From NCBI GenBank assembly GCA_965365625.1, contig CBDUCL010000026.1, forward strand, positions 1 to 21,170: a stretch of DNA of 21,170 nt, written 5' to 3'. A program made the translations under genes and the position numbers. Shown here piece by piece: positions 7,408 to 16,100 of the stretch. The notes below the pieces were generated by a model. It had not been told where the DNA came from, did no database searches, and worked only from the letters and a program-made list of their open reading frames with translations. The stretch is from CAVWCW01 sp965365625. Its GTDB lineage: Bacteria > Pseudomonadota > Gammaproteobacteria > Chromatiales > Chromatiaceae. How positions within the stretch are numbered: position 1 is the first letter of the stretch; every line of letters starts with the position of its first letter.

Positions 7408-8220
7408 ATGCAGATCATCCGCTTTAGCGACCCGCAGCAAAACATTTATTACGGCCGTCTCCTGGACCCGAACAAGGCCGAGGTATTGGAGGGAGAACTC
7501 TATACCGGTCTGCACCCGAGCGGCCGGATATCGGCGATCGCCCGCCTGCTGGCTCCCCTCGATCCGGTAAATATCTTCTGCATCGGGCTCAACTACCGGG
7601 CCCATGCGGCCGAGACCGGAGCACCAATCCCGGAACAGCCAGTGATCTTCATGAAGCCCACCAGCGCCCTGGCCCATCCCGGGGAGCCGATCCTGCTGCC
7701 GGCGAGCTGCCGGCGGGGCCCGGAGGTGGACTACGAAGCCGAACTGGCGGTAATTATTGGCCAGCGCTGCCGCAATGTGCCACCAGAACGAGCCCTGGAC
7801 CAGGTGTTGGGTTACACCTGCGCCAACGATGTCTCGGCCCGGCGCTGGCAGAAACGGGGCGGGGGCGGCCAGTGGGTGCGGGGCAAGAGCTTCGACCGCT
7901 TCTGCCCCTTGGGACCGGTGTTGGTTACCGCCGACGAGCTGCCGGACCCCCAGCGGCTGAGCATCGAATGCAGGCTCAATGACCGGCTGATGCAGGCTGG
8001 CAACAGCGCCGACATGATCTTTCCAGTGGCTGAGCTGATCAGCCGACTGAGCCAGGACACCACCTTGCTGCCGGGCACCCTGATCCTAACCGGCACCCCG
8101 CCGGGGGTCGGCTTCGCCCGCCAGCCCCCGGTTTTTCTCGCCGCCGGAGACCGAGTTGAGGTCCGCATTGAGGGCATCGGCCGGTTGGAGAACCCGGTAG
8201 CGGAAGCCTCCGACAGCTAG
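7408..8220 (+). CDS. Fumarylacetoacetate hydrolase (FAH) family protein
   Basis: The 270-residue cytosolic protein has the FAH catalytic fold. GLNYRAHAAETG (60-71) carries the conserved His66 and Glu69. The metal ligands are E110 and E112 in DYEAELAVIIG and D141 in GYTCANDVSAR. K160 and D163 sit in GKSFDRFCPLGP, and LTGTPPGVGF closes the active site. Members of this family cleave or decarboxylate diketo-acids (oxaloacetate decarboxylase, acylpyruvase, 2-hydroxyhepta-2,4-diene-1,7-dioate isomerase). The substrate cannot be read from sequence alone. It is single and monocistronic here, with no aromatic-catabolism neighbours, so a metabolite clean-up role such as that of FAHD1-like enzymes is more likely than a dedicated degradation pathway. 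A weak AAGG lies about 11 bases before the ATG. Confidence 0.92.
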   Translation: MQIIRFSDPQQNIYYGRLLDPNKAEVLEGELYTGLHPSGRISAIARLLAPLDPVNIFCIGLNYRAHAAETGAPIPEQPVIFMKPTSALAHPGEPILLPASCRRGPEVDYEAELAVIIGQRCRNVPPERALDQVLGYTCANDVSARRWQKRGGGGQWVRGKSFDRFCPLGPVLVTADELPDPQRLSIECRLNDRLMQAGNSADMIFPVAELISRLSQDTTLLPGTLILTGTPPGVGFARQPPVFLAAGDRVEVRIEGIGRLENPVAEASDS

Positions 8221-8394
8221 GCCTGAGGGCTACAGGGGGAGAAAGAATGGGCCGGCACCGATTTTCGGGGACGCGAGCGGCGCTCGTTGCAAGGAAACAG
8301 TCGATGGGCCGCCTCTGACCTAAGCAGCATCGGAACAACGCTTGGGCTGGGGGCAACGCATCCTTTCGTCTCCTGCGGCGAGGAGAAAAGCGAC

Positions 8395-8422
8395 TTGCTA
8401 TATTAGTGTTTGCTGGTATACT
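8395..8422 (+). promoter_or_regulatory. Sigma70-like promoter with overlapping dyad, upstream of fieF
   Basis: TTGCTA (8395-8400) and TATACT (8417-8422, 5 of 6) are separated by 16 bases. A TG dinucleotide one base before the -10 gives an extended -10 element. TTAGT (8403-8407) and ACTAA (8420-8424) form an inverted repeat across the spacer and -10, as expected for a repressor operator, though 5-bp arms are short. Transcription would start near 8429, leaving a leader of about 375 nt before fieF. Confidence 0.55.
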
Positions 8423-8460
8423 AAAATCATTACTAGGCCCGAGGATACCGCGAGCGCCCC

Positions 8461-8739
8461 ATGTCGTACGCCCATAAAATCGATGGCATGGTAGGACAGC
8501 ACCTGGCCCGATGGCAGCTGGAGATCACCCTCGCCAGCCACCTGCGCGGCCGGCGCCCCCAGCTCAGGCTGCCGAATGGGTATGCGGCCGGTACCTACCG
8601 CCCGCGCCAGCAACGAGAGCCGGCCCGCGGCACACGCTTCGTCAGTCACCCCGGCGGCACCTTGAGCAACGGGGTGCCTAAGGTGCTCGGCCTCGAGGTT
8701 CGCGGCCAATACCCGCTCGGGGCTTACAACCCCCTCTGA
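8461..8739 (+). CDS. Doubtful small ORF, 92 codons, in the fieF leader
   Basis: The ORF lies about 30 bases after the probable transcription start. I recognise no family. It has many Arg, Gly and Pro and no membrane segment. A hand count of codon positions gives G/C of roughly 70, 51 and 81 percent at positions 1, 2 and 3, a profile like real genes in a high-GC genome. Against it, the ribosome binding site is poor (GAGGA is 15 bases from the ATG), and the opposite strand is also open in the same codon phase. It could be a small protein, a decayed gene, or chance in a structured RNA leader. Confidence 0.25.
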   Translation: MSYAHKIDGMVGQHLARWQLEITLASHLRGRRPQLRLPNGYAAGTYRPRQQREPARGTRFVSHPGGTLSNGVPKVLGLEVRGQYPLGAYNPL

Positions 8740-8750
8740 TACCTGGAATT

Positions 8751-8794
8751 CCGGCGGCGGTTGAGCGAGCATATATTCTCGCCGCCGTCCGGAG
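8751..8794 (+). promoter_or_regulatory. Hairpin overlapping the fieF ribosome binding site
   Basis: The RNA can fold as CCGG-CGGCG, a 5-nt bulge, then GCGAG, an 8-nt AU-rich loop (CATATATT) and CTCGC-CGCCG, with a single-base bulge before a final CCGG. That gives 14 base pairs between 8751 and 8792. The last GG of the stem is the first half of the GGAG ribosome binding site (8791-8794) for the start at 8804. Folding would therefore partly mask it. A role in translational control is inferred. Confidence 0.45.
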
Positions 8795-8803
8795 TGCCCT
8801 TGC

Positions 8804-9718
8804 ATGCCGCCCCCTGCCACCTCCCCCGAAGCTGCCCGCCTGCTGCGCTTGGCCACCTCCGCATCGGTGCTTACCGCCGGAGCGCTTATAGCCGCGAAGC
8901 TGGTTGCCTGGCTGCTGACCGGCTCGGTGAGCCTGCTTGCCTCGCTGGTGGATTCGCTGATGGACGCCGCCGCCTCCCTGCTCAACCTCTTCGCGGTTCG
9001 CTACTCCCTGAAGCCGGCGGACGCCGAGCACCGCTTCGGCCACGGCAAGGCGGAGGCCCTGGCCGGGCTGGCCCAGGCCACCTTCATCGCCGGCTCGGCC
9101 CTGTTTCTGGTGCTGCACGCGGTGGACCGTTTGCTGCATCCGCGCCCCCTGGAGCAGCTGGGGGTGGGCCTCGCGGTGATGCTGTTCGCCATCGCCGCCA
9201 CCCTGGGGCTGCTGGCGATCCAGCGCCACGTCATCCGCCGCACCGGCTCCACCGCGATCCGCGCAGATTCGCTGCATTATGTGACCGACCTGCTCACCAA
9301 TTCCGCCATCGTGCTGGCGCTAGTGCTGGCCCAACTCGGATGGCCCGGGCTAGACCCGGTGTTCGCCCTCGGCATCGCCGGCTATATCCTTTACAGCGCC
9401 TGGCACATCGGCAGCGAGGCCTTCGAACTGCTGATGGACCGGGAACTGCCGGAAGCGATCCAGCAGGGCATCCGCGCCACCGCCCTCGCAAACCCGGAGG
9501 TGCGAGGCCTGCACGAACTGCGTACCCGTCGCTCTGGCCAAGTGACGTTCATCCAGCTGCATTTAGAATTGGACGACGGGCTCGACCTGCTCAGCGCTCA
9601 CCGGATCGGCGACCAAGTGGACGCGGCCATTCGAGCCCTGGTGCCTGGGGCCGAGGTGTTGATCCACAAGGACCCGGTCAGCCTGGGCGACGAAGGCCGG
9701 GCGTCGACCTCGGCCTAG
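8804..9718 (+). CDS. fieF: Cation-efflux (CDF) transporter, FieF/YiiP type
   Basis: The 304-residue inner-membrane protein has six predicted transmembrane helices and a cytoplasmic C-terminal domain. All YiiP metal sites are found at a constant offset of five residues. Site A is D50, D54, H158 and D162 (SLVDSLMD and SLHYVTD). Site B is D73, H76 and H80 in PADAEHRFGHGKAE. The C-terminal His/Asp set lies in LHELRTRRSGQ, IQLHLEL, SAH and LIHKDP. Members export Zn(II), Fe(II) or Cd(II) by proton antiport. The DD-HD site A is the Zn/Cd/Fe type rather than the Mn type. GGAG lies 9 bases before the ATG. The gene stands alone on the plus strand, with a long leader carrying a promoter dyad and hairpin that suggest metal-responsive control. 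Confidence 0.95.
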   Translation: MPPPATSPEAARLLRLATSASVLTAGALIAAKLVAWLLTGSVSLLASLVDSLMDAAASLLNLFAVRYSLKPADAEHRFGHGKAEALAGLAQATFIAGSALFLVLHAVDRLLHPRPLEQLGVGLAVMLFAIAATLGLLAIQRHVIRRTGSTAIRADSLHYVTDLLTNSAIVLALVLAQLGWPGLDPVFALGIAGYILYSAWHIGSEAFELLMDRELPEAIQQGIRATALANPEVRGLHELRTRRSGQVTFIQLHLELDDGLDLLSAHRIGDQVDAAIRALVPGAEVLIHKDPVSLGDEGRASTSA

Positions 9719-9743
9719 GCCCAGACCTACGCCAGGCGGCGGT

Positions 9744-9760
9744 CCAGCCCGCCGGGCTGG
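9744..9760. terminator. Inverted repeat between convergent fieF and HAD genes
   Basis: A perfect 7-bp stem (CCAGCCC at 9744-9750, GGGCTGG at 9754-9760) with a 3-nt loop fills most of the 49-bp gap between two convergent stop codons. There is no T tract on either side. It could slow polymerase from both directions but is not a canonical terminator. Confidence 0.45.
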
Positions 9761-9767
9761 GCTAGCG

Positions 9768-10463
9768 TCACACCCGCAGCCAGTCGAGGAATTGGTCCAG
9801 ATTGCCTACCGCGTGGTCAGCGGCGGGCTGACCCTGCGGCCAGTCCCGCTGCTGGCGGTTGACCCAGACCGCGCGCATGCCGATACCCTGAGCGGGGGCG
9901 ATGTCCAGGCGCGGGTCGTCCCCCAGGTGCAGGGCCTGGCCGGGCTCGGCCCCGGCCCATTCCAGCGCCTTGATGAAGAGGTCGGGCGCCGGCTTGGAGG
10001 CCCCTGCCTGGGCGGCGTTGATGGCATGATGAAAAAGGCCGCGAAGCGGGGTGCGCTCGACGTCTGCATTGCCGTTGGTGGTAGCCACCAGGGTGTAGTG
10101 ATCGGCCAGCCGGCGCAGCACCACCGGCACCTCCGCATAGGGCCGGACTCGGTTGCGCACCTCCAGGAACAAGTCCATAGCCTGGGTCGCCAGGCGGCCG
10201 GGGTATCGGAATTCCTCCAACAGCTGCAACAGAGACTGCTCGCGTAGCGCGGTGATGTCGTGCGCGATCTCCGGGCGTTCCTGGCTCAGCTGGCGGCGAT
10301 GCTCGCGCAGACTGCCTATGTCGTGCGCCTGGGCCAGGCGCGGAGTGCACCGCTGTAACCATCCGTGCAGCTCGCGCTCGGCGGCCAGGATCACCGGCTC
10401 ACAGGGCCAGAGCGTGTCGTCGAGATCGAGGGTGACGAGGGAAATGTCGGCGCGCAGAGGCAT
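9768..10463 (-). CDS. yigB: HAD-family hydrolase, YigB-like phosphatase
   Basis: The 231-residue soluble protein has all HAD motifs. Motif I is DLDDTLW with nucleophile D13 and D15. Motif II is TNGNA (T129). The motif III lysine is K157 in SKPAPD. Motif IV is GDDPRLD (181-187). The cap segment PVILAAERE (23-31) and PEIAHDITALR (64-74) closely follow E. coli YigB, a phosphatase acting on FMN and on 5-amino-6-(5-phospho-D-ribitylamino)uracil in riboflavin synthesis. The assignment is by resemblance and the substrate remains to be shown. It follows hemE by 37 bases on the same strand and is probably the last gene of the gltBD-hemE unit. No strong ribosome binding site is visible before the ATG. 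Confidence 0.85.
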   Translation of the reverse strand: MPLRADISLVTLDLDDTLWPCEPVILAAERELHGWLQRCTPRLAQAHDIGSLREHRRQLSQERPEIAHDITALREQSLLQLLEEFRYPGRLATQAMDLFLEVRNRVRPYAEVPVVLRRLADHYTLVATTNGNADVERTPLRGLFHHAINAAQAGASKPAPDLFIKALEWAGAEPGQALHLGDDPRLDIAPAQGIGMRAVWVNRQQRDWPQGQPAADHAVGNLDQFLDWLRV

Positions 10464-10500
10464 AGGGATCGCGGGGCGTGGCTAGCCGTCGGAACCGCAT

Positions 10501-11565
10501 TCAGCGGTGGTAGGGGACGCTCAATTCGTGCACCGCGTCGATCATGGCCCCGGCGTGCTCGGGATCGATATTGGGGTGGATGCCGTGGCCCAGGTTGAAC
10601 ACATGCCCGGTGCCGCTGCCGTAGCTGGCCAACAGGGTTGCCACCTCCTGGCGGATGCGCTCGGGGGCCGCGTACAGGATGCAGGGATCCATATTGCCCT
10701 GTAGCGCCACCCGATCGCCGACCCGGGCACGGGCCTCGGCCAGCTCGATAGTCCAGTCCAGGCCGAGGGCATCGGCCCCGCTCGCAGCCATCTGCTCCAG
10801 CCATTGGCTGCCGCCCTTGGTGAATAGGATCACCGGAACCCGACGACCCTCGGCCTCGCGCTGCAGGCCCTGGATCACCCTGGTCATATAGGCCAGCGAG
10901 AACTCGTCGTAGTCGCGCGGCGTGAGCACTCCACCCCAGGTGTCGAAGATCATCAGCGCCTGGGCGCCGGCGGCGACCTGAGCATTGAGGTAACTGGCGA
11001 CTGAATCGGCGACTTTCTCCAGCAGCCGGTGCATCAGGCTGGGCTGGTCGAACAGCATGCCCTTGCAACGGGCGAAGTTCTTGGTGGTCCCACCCTCGAT
11101 CATGTAGGTAGCCAGGGTCCAGGGACTGCCCGAGAAGCCGATCAGGGGTACCCTGCCATTGAGCTCCCGGCGGATCGTGCGCACCGCATCCATCACATAG
11201 CCGAGCTCCTGCTCCGGATCGGGAACACCGATGGCATCGACATCGGCCGCCGAGCGCACCGGACGCTCGAAGGCCGGCCCCTCGCCTTCGGTAAAGTACA
11301 GACCCAAACCCATGGCATCGGGAATGGTGAGGATATCGGAAAACAGGATGGCGGCATCCAGGGGAAAGCGCTCCAGCGGTTGCAGGGTAACCTCACAGGC
11401 CAGCTCCGGATTCTTGCACAGCTGCATGAAGCTGCCCGCCTGGGCGCGGGTGGCGCGGTATTCCGGCAGGTAGCGACCGGCCTGACGCATCATCCATACG
11501 GTCGTGGCATCCACCGGCTGGCGCAACAGCGCGCGCAGCAGGCGGTCGTTCTGGAGTTCAGTCAC
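10501..11565 (-). CDS. hemE: Uroporphyrinogen decarboxylase
   Basis: The enzyme removes four carboxyl groups from uroporphyrinogen III to give coproporphyrinogen III in haem synthesis. The family signature MRQAGRYLPEYR (26-37) carries the substrate-binding arginines. The catalytic Asp is D77 in AILFSDIL. GFSGSPWTLATYMIEGG, FDTWGGVL and NLGHGIHPN are all intact. I chose GTG at 11565. It has AGAGAGG exactly 6 bases upstream, and it gives 354 residues beginning (M)TELQNDR, matching the length and N-terminus of E. coli HemE. An in-frame ATG two codons earlier (11571) abuts the same ribosome binding site and is the alternative. The residue before VWMMRQ is Thr where Pro is common, which is conservative. 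It lies about 140 bases after gltD. Confidence 0.97.
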   Translation of the reverse strand: MTELQNDRLLRALLRQPVDATTVWMMRQAGRYLPEYRATRAQAGSFMQLCKNPELACEVTLQPLERFPLDAAILFSDILTIPDAMGLGLYFTEGEGPAFERPVRSAADVDAIGVPDPEQELGYVMDAVRTIRRELNGRVPLIGFSGSPWTLATYMIEGGTTKNFARCKGMLFDQPSLMHRLLEKVADSVASYLNAQVAAGAQALMIFDTWGGVLTPRDYDEFSLAYMTRVIQGLQREAEGRRVPVILFTKGGSQWLEQMAASGADALGLDWTIELAEARARVGDRVALQGNMDPCILYAAPERIRQEVATLLASYGSGTGHVFNLGHGIHPNIDPEHAGAMIDAVHELSVPYHR

Positions 11566-11706
11566 GGTCATCCTCTCTGTTATCGTCGGCCAGCCCGCCG
11601 CTGGCGGCGCAACTGGTGCCTGGACGGCGGCACGCACCACGGATTACGCACCGTTCGCCCCGGCAGCGGTTTCTTGACGGCCGGCTAGGCGCCGACCGCT
11701 GACCGC

Positions 11707-13158
11707 TTATCTCGGTAAATCGCTGCAACCCATCAGGTACTGGTCGACGGCGCGGGCACACTGGCGACCTTCGCGGATGGCCCAGACCACCAGGGACTGA
11801 CCGCGCCGGATGTCGCCGGCGGCATAGACCCCATCGATGCTGGTCTGGTAGGCGCCAGCGCCTTCGGTGTCGCCTTTGACATTGCCACGGGCGTCCAGCT
11901 CCAAACCCAGCTCTTCGATCATGCCGGCATGCACTGGGTGCACAAAGCCCATGGCCAGGGTCGCCAGCTCGGCCTCGATTTCGAACTCGGAGCCCGCCAC
12001 CTCGCTCATCTGCCAGCGCCCGTCGGCGCCTTGGTTCCATTCCACCTTGACGCAACGCAACGCCTTCAGCTTGCCGTTCTCGCCGATGAACTCCTTGGTG
12101 GCCACGCTCCACATGCGCTCGCAACCCTCTTCCTGGGACGATGACGTGCGCATGCGGTTCGGCCAATAGGGCCAGGTCAGGCCCTTGTCCTCAGCCTCCG
12201 GCGGCTGCGGCAGGATCTCGATCTGGGTGACGCTGCGGGCGCCGTGGCGGTTGGAGGTGCCGATGCAATCGGAGCCCGTGTCGCCGCCGCCGATCACCAC
12301 CACGTTCTTGTCCTTGGCGCTGATCAAATGCTCCTCCGCTCCCGGCACCCCTTGCACCACCTTGGAGTTGGCGCGCAGGAAGTCCATGGCGAAGTGAACC
12401 CCGTCCAACTCGCGGCCGGGCACCGGCAGGTCCCGCGGCGCCTCGGCGCCGCCGGTCAGCACCAGGGCGTCGTATTCTTCCCGCAAGCGCGCGGCCGGGA
12501 TGTCGACGCCAATGTGGCTGTTGGTGCGGAATTCCACCCCTTCGGTACGCATTTGGGCGATGCGGCGGTCGATCAGCTTCTTGTTCAGCTTGAAGTCTGG
12601 AATGCCATAGCGCAGCAGGCCCCCGATCCGGTCCTGACGCTCGAACAAGGTCACCTCGTGACCGGCCCGGGCCAGTTGCTGGGCGCAAGCAAGGCCGGCG
12701 GGACCGGAACCCACCACCGCCACCCGCTTGCCCGTGCGCTGGGCCGGCACCTGGGGCTGGATCCAGCCCTCCTCCCAGGCTTTATCAATGATGCTGCACT
12801 CGATCGTCTTGATGGTGACCGGGGCATCGTCCAGGTTCAAGGTGCAGGCGGCCTCGCAGGGGGCCGGGCAGATGCGGCCGGTGAATTCCGGAAAATTGTT
12901 GGTGGAGTGCAGCACCTCGACAGCCGAGCGCCAGTCCTGATGGTAGACCAGGTCGTTCCAGTCCGGAATCAGATTATTGACCGGGCAGCCATTGTGGCAA
13001 TAGGGAATCCCGCAGTCCATGCAGCGCCCGCCCTGGGTGCCGACATCCACCTCGGACAGGGGAATGACGAACTCCTGGTAATGGGTCACCCGGTCTGCGA
13101 CCGGTTTGTAGCGCCGATCCTGGCGCGCGAACTCCATAAATCCAGTGGGCTTACCCAT
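11707..13158 (-). CDS. gltD: Glutamate synthase (NADPH), small subunit
   Basis: The 483-residue flavoprotein feeds NADPH electrons to GltB for glutamate synthesis. The N-terminal part carries Fe-S ligand cysteines C46, C49, C54, C58 (CMDCGIPYCHNGCP) and C97, C101, C105 (CPAPCEAAC). The FAD-binding VVGSGPAG lies at 148-155 and the NADPH-binding VVIGGGDTG at 287-295. A flavin-contacting GVYAAGDIRRGQSLVV is near the C-terminus. Length is normal. The start codon lies only 2 bases after the gltB stop, so translation is very likely coupled and the heterodimer is made in equal amounts. Confidence 0.98.
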   Translation of the reverse strand: MGKPTGFMEFARQDRRYKPVADRVTHYQEFVIPLSEVDVGTQGGRCMDCGIPYCHNGCPVNNLIPDWNDLVYHQDWRSAVEVLHSTNNFPEFTGRICPAPCEAACTLNLDDAPVTIKTIECSIIDKAWEEGWIQPQVPAQRTGKRVAVVGSGPAGLACAQQLARAGHEVTLFERQDRIGGLLRYGIPDFKLNKKLIDRRIAQMRTEGVEFRTNSHIGVDIPAARLREEYDALVLTGGAEAPRDLPVPGRELDGVHFAMDFLRANSKVVQGVPGAEEHLISAKDKNVVVIGGGDTGSDCIGTSNRHGARSVTQIEILPQPPEAEDKGLTWPYWPNRMRTSSSQEEGCERMWSVATKEFIGENGKLKALRCVKVEWNQGADGRWQMSEVAGSEFEIEAELATLAMGFVHPVHAGMIEELGLELDARGNVKGDTEGAGAYQTSIDGVYAAGDIRRGQSLVVWAIREGRQCARAVDQYLMGCSDLPR

Positions 13159-13160
13159 GA

Positions 13161-16100
13161 TCAGTGACTCCCCTTGGCTGCTTCACCGGCCTCGGACTCT
13201 TGCTGCGCCTGGATCTCTTTCAGAGCACGGCGGTAGTCCACCGGCATGACCTTCACGAACTTCGGCAGATACTGCTCCCAATTGGCCAGGATATCTGCGG
13301 CCACCGTGCTACCGGTATAGCGGTGGTGGTTCTCGACCAGTTGCTTAAGGCGGATGGCGTCGAAGCGCGTCATATCGTGGCTGACGTCGACCCGGCCGTG
13401 GGTCTCCAGGTCGCCGCCCTGGTGATCCAGCGCTTCCAGGGCGATGTCCTCCTCTTCGATCGGCTCCAGCTCCACTTGGGTCTGGTTGCAGTGCTGGGCG
13501 AAGTCGCCGGCCCCGTTCAGGACATAGGCGATGCCCCCCGACATGCCGGCGGCGAAATTGCGCCCGGTGGCACCCAGGCAAACCACGATGCCGCCGGTCA
13601 TGTACTCGCAACCATGGTCGCCCACCCCTTCGATCACTGCGGTGACACCGGAGTTCCGCACCCCAAACCGCTCGCCTGCAACGCCGCGGAAGTAACACTC
13701 CCCGGAGATGCCGCCGTAGAGCACGGTGTTGCCGACAATGATGTTTTCCTCCGCCTGCTCGATGCCGGAGTCCGCCGGTGGATAGATCACCAGGCGGCCG
13801 CCCGACAGGCCCTTACCCACATAGTCGTTGGCCTCGCCTTCCAGCTCGATGGTGACACCCTTGGTTACCCAGGCGCCGAAGGACTGGCCGCCGGTACCCT
13901 TGGCCTTGATATAGACCGTATCGTCGGGCAGCCCAGCATGGCCATACTTCTCCGCCAGGCGCCCCGAGAGCAGGGTGCCGAAGGTGCGATTGTAGTTGTG
14001 CACGTCGATGTCGATTCGCACCGGCTCACCGCGCTCCAGGGTCGGTGCCGCCTGGCGGATCAGCTCGTGGTCCAGGGCCTTGTCCAGGCCGTGGTCCTGG
14101 GTCTCGCAATTGTAGACCGCCACCTCCGGACCCGCCTCCGGCTTGTGCAGAATGCGGGAGAAGTCCAACCCTTGCGCCTTCCAATGGTCGATAGCGCGGC
14201 GCATGTCCAGGCGGTCGCTGCGGCCGATCATCTCGTTGACGCTGCGGAAACCGAGCTTGGCCATCAGACGGCGCGCCTCTTCGGCGACGAAAAAGAAGTA
14301 GTTGACCACATGCTCGGGCTTGCCGGTGAAGCGTTTGCGCAACTCCGGATCCTGGGTCGCCACCCCCACCGGGCAGGTGTTCAAATGGCACTTGCGCATC
14401 ATGATGCAACCCTCGACGATCAACGGGGCGGTAGCGAAGCCCATCTCGTCGGCCCCGAGCAGGGCGGCTACCACCACGTCGCGCCCGGTGCGCATGCCGC
14501 CATCGGTCTGCACCGCGATGCGCCCGCGCAGCCGGTTCAGGACCAAAGTCTGGTGGGTTTCGGCCAGGCCGATCTCCCAGGGCGACCCGGCGTGCTTGAT
14601 CGAGGTCAGGGGTGAGGCCCCGGTGCCGCCGTCGTAGCCGGAGATCAGCACATGGTCGGCATGGGCCTTGGAGACCCCGGCGGCCACGGTGCCCACGCCC
14701 ACCTCGGACACCAGCTTGACCGAGATGCGGGCATTCGGGTTGACGTTCTTGAGATCATGGATCAGCTGCGCCAGATCCTCGATCGAGTAGATGTCGTGGT
14801 GCGGCGGGGGCGAGATCAGGCCGACACCCGGCGTAGAGTGGCGCACTCGAGCGATCTGCCAGTTGACCTTGTGGCCGGGCAGCTGCCCGCCCTCGCCGGG
14901 CTTCGCACCCTGGGCCATCTTGATCTGGATCTCGTCGGAGTTGACCAGATACTCGGTGGTGACCCCGAAGCGGCCCGAGGCCACCTGCTTGATCGCCGAG
15001 CGCTTGGGGTTTCGGCTGCCGTCTTCCAGCGGCTGGAAGCGCTCGGGCTCCTCGCCCCCCTCGCCGGTGTTGGACTTGCCGCCGATGCGGTTCATCGCCA
15101 CCGCAAGCGTCGAGTGGGCCTCGTAGGAGATAGAACCGAAGGACATGGCGCCGGTGGCGAAGCGCTTGACGATCTCGCTGGCCGGCTCTACCTCCTCTAG
15201 GGGGATTTCCTGGTCGGCGAACTTGAAATCAAACAACCCGCGCAGGGTCATCAGGCGCTCGCTCTGCTCGTTGATGACATCCGAAAATTCGACGAAGGTC
15301 TTTGCGTTGTTAGCGCGAGTGGCGTGCTGCAACTTGGCGATCGTGTCCGGAGTCCAGATGTGGTCCTCGCCGCGCAGCCGGTAGGCATAATCGCCGCCCA
15401 CGTCCAGGTGCTTGCGGTAGATCTGCTCCTCACCGAAGGCGGCGATGTGCCAGCGTACCGCCTCCTGGGCCACCTCGGGCAGGCCGGCGCCTTCTATGGT
15501 GGTGTGGGTACCGGTAAAATAGGCGTCGATGAAACCGCTGGACAGGCCGACGGCATCGAAGATCTGAGCCCCGCAGTAGGACTGGTAGGTGGAGATGCCC
15601 ATTTTCGACATCACCTTTTTCAAGCCCTTGCCCACCGCCTTGATGTAGCGGCCCTGGGCCTCTTCGAAGCTGAGCTTCTCCGGCAGCCGCGGCAGCAGGG
15701 ACTGGATGGTGTCGAAGGCGACGTACGGGTTCACCGCCTCGGCACCGTAACCGGCCAGGGTGGCGAAGTGGTGCACCTCCAGCGCGGCACCGGTTTCCAC
15801 CACCAGGCCGGAGACGGTACGCAGGCCCTCGCGGATCAGGTGATGATGCACCGCCGAAGTGGCCAGCAAGGCAGGGATGGCGATGCGGCCGCGGTTCATG
15901 GCACGGTCGGACAGAATCAGAATATTGTAGCCCTCGCGCACCTTCTGCTCGGCCTTGGCACAGACGGCGGCCAGCGCCTCAGCCATGCCGTCCGCCCCCA
16001 GCTCCGCCGGGTAGCAGATATCCAAGTTCTTAGTACGGAAGGCGCCGCCGGTGTTGTCCTCGATATGGCGCACCCGCTCCAGATCCTCGTTGGTGAGCAC

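Larger units (their letters stand above)
8221..8803. other. 583-bp region upstream of fieF without a confident gene
   Basis: From 8221 to 8394 I see nothing firm. A 5-bp hairpin (8274-8278 with 8282-8286) has no T tract and is a poor terminator for the FAH-family gene. From 8395 onward the region holds a good plus-strand promoter motif, a doubtful 92-codon ORF and a hairpin at the fieF ribosome binding site, all listed separately. A minus-strand ORF from 8985 to 8398 also stays open, but it overlaps fieF and lacks support. Confidence 0.6.

Noticed and set aside
8420..8800. Manganese riboswitch (yybP-ykoY) or other known RNA upstream of fieF
   Set aside because: I could not find the conserved core bases, and no tRNA, RNase P, tmRNA or SRP RNA signature fits.
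8398..8985. 195-codon minus-strand ORF opposite the fieF leader and fieF start
   Set aside because: It overlaps the clearly real fieF by about 180 bases in antisense, shares codon phase with the plus ORF, and its own third-position bias is weaker than the plus frame's.
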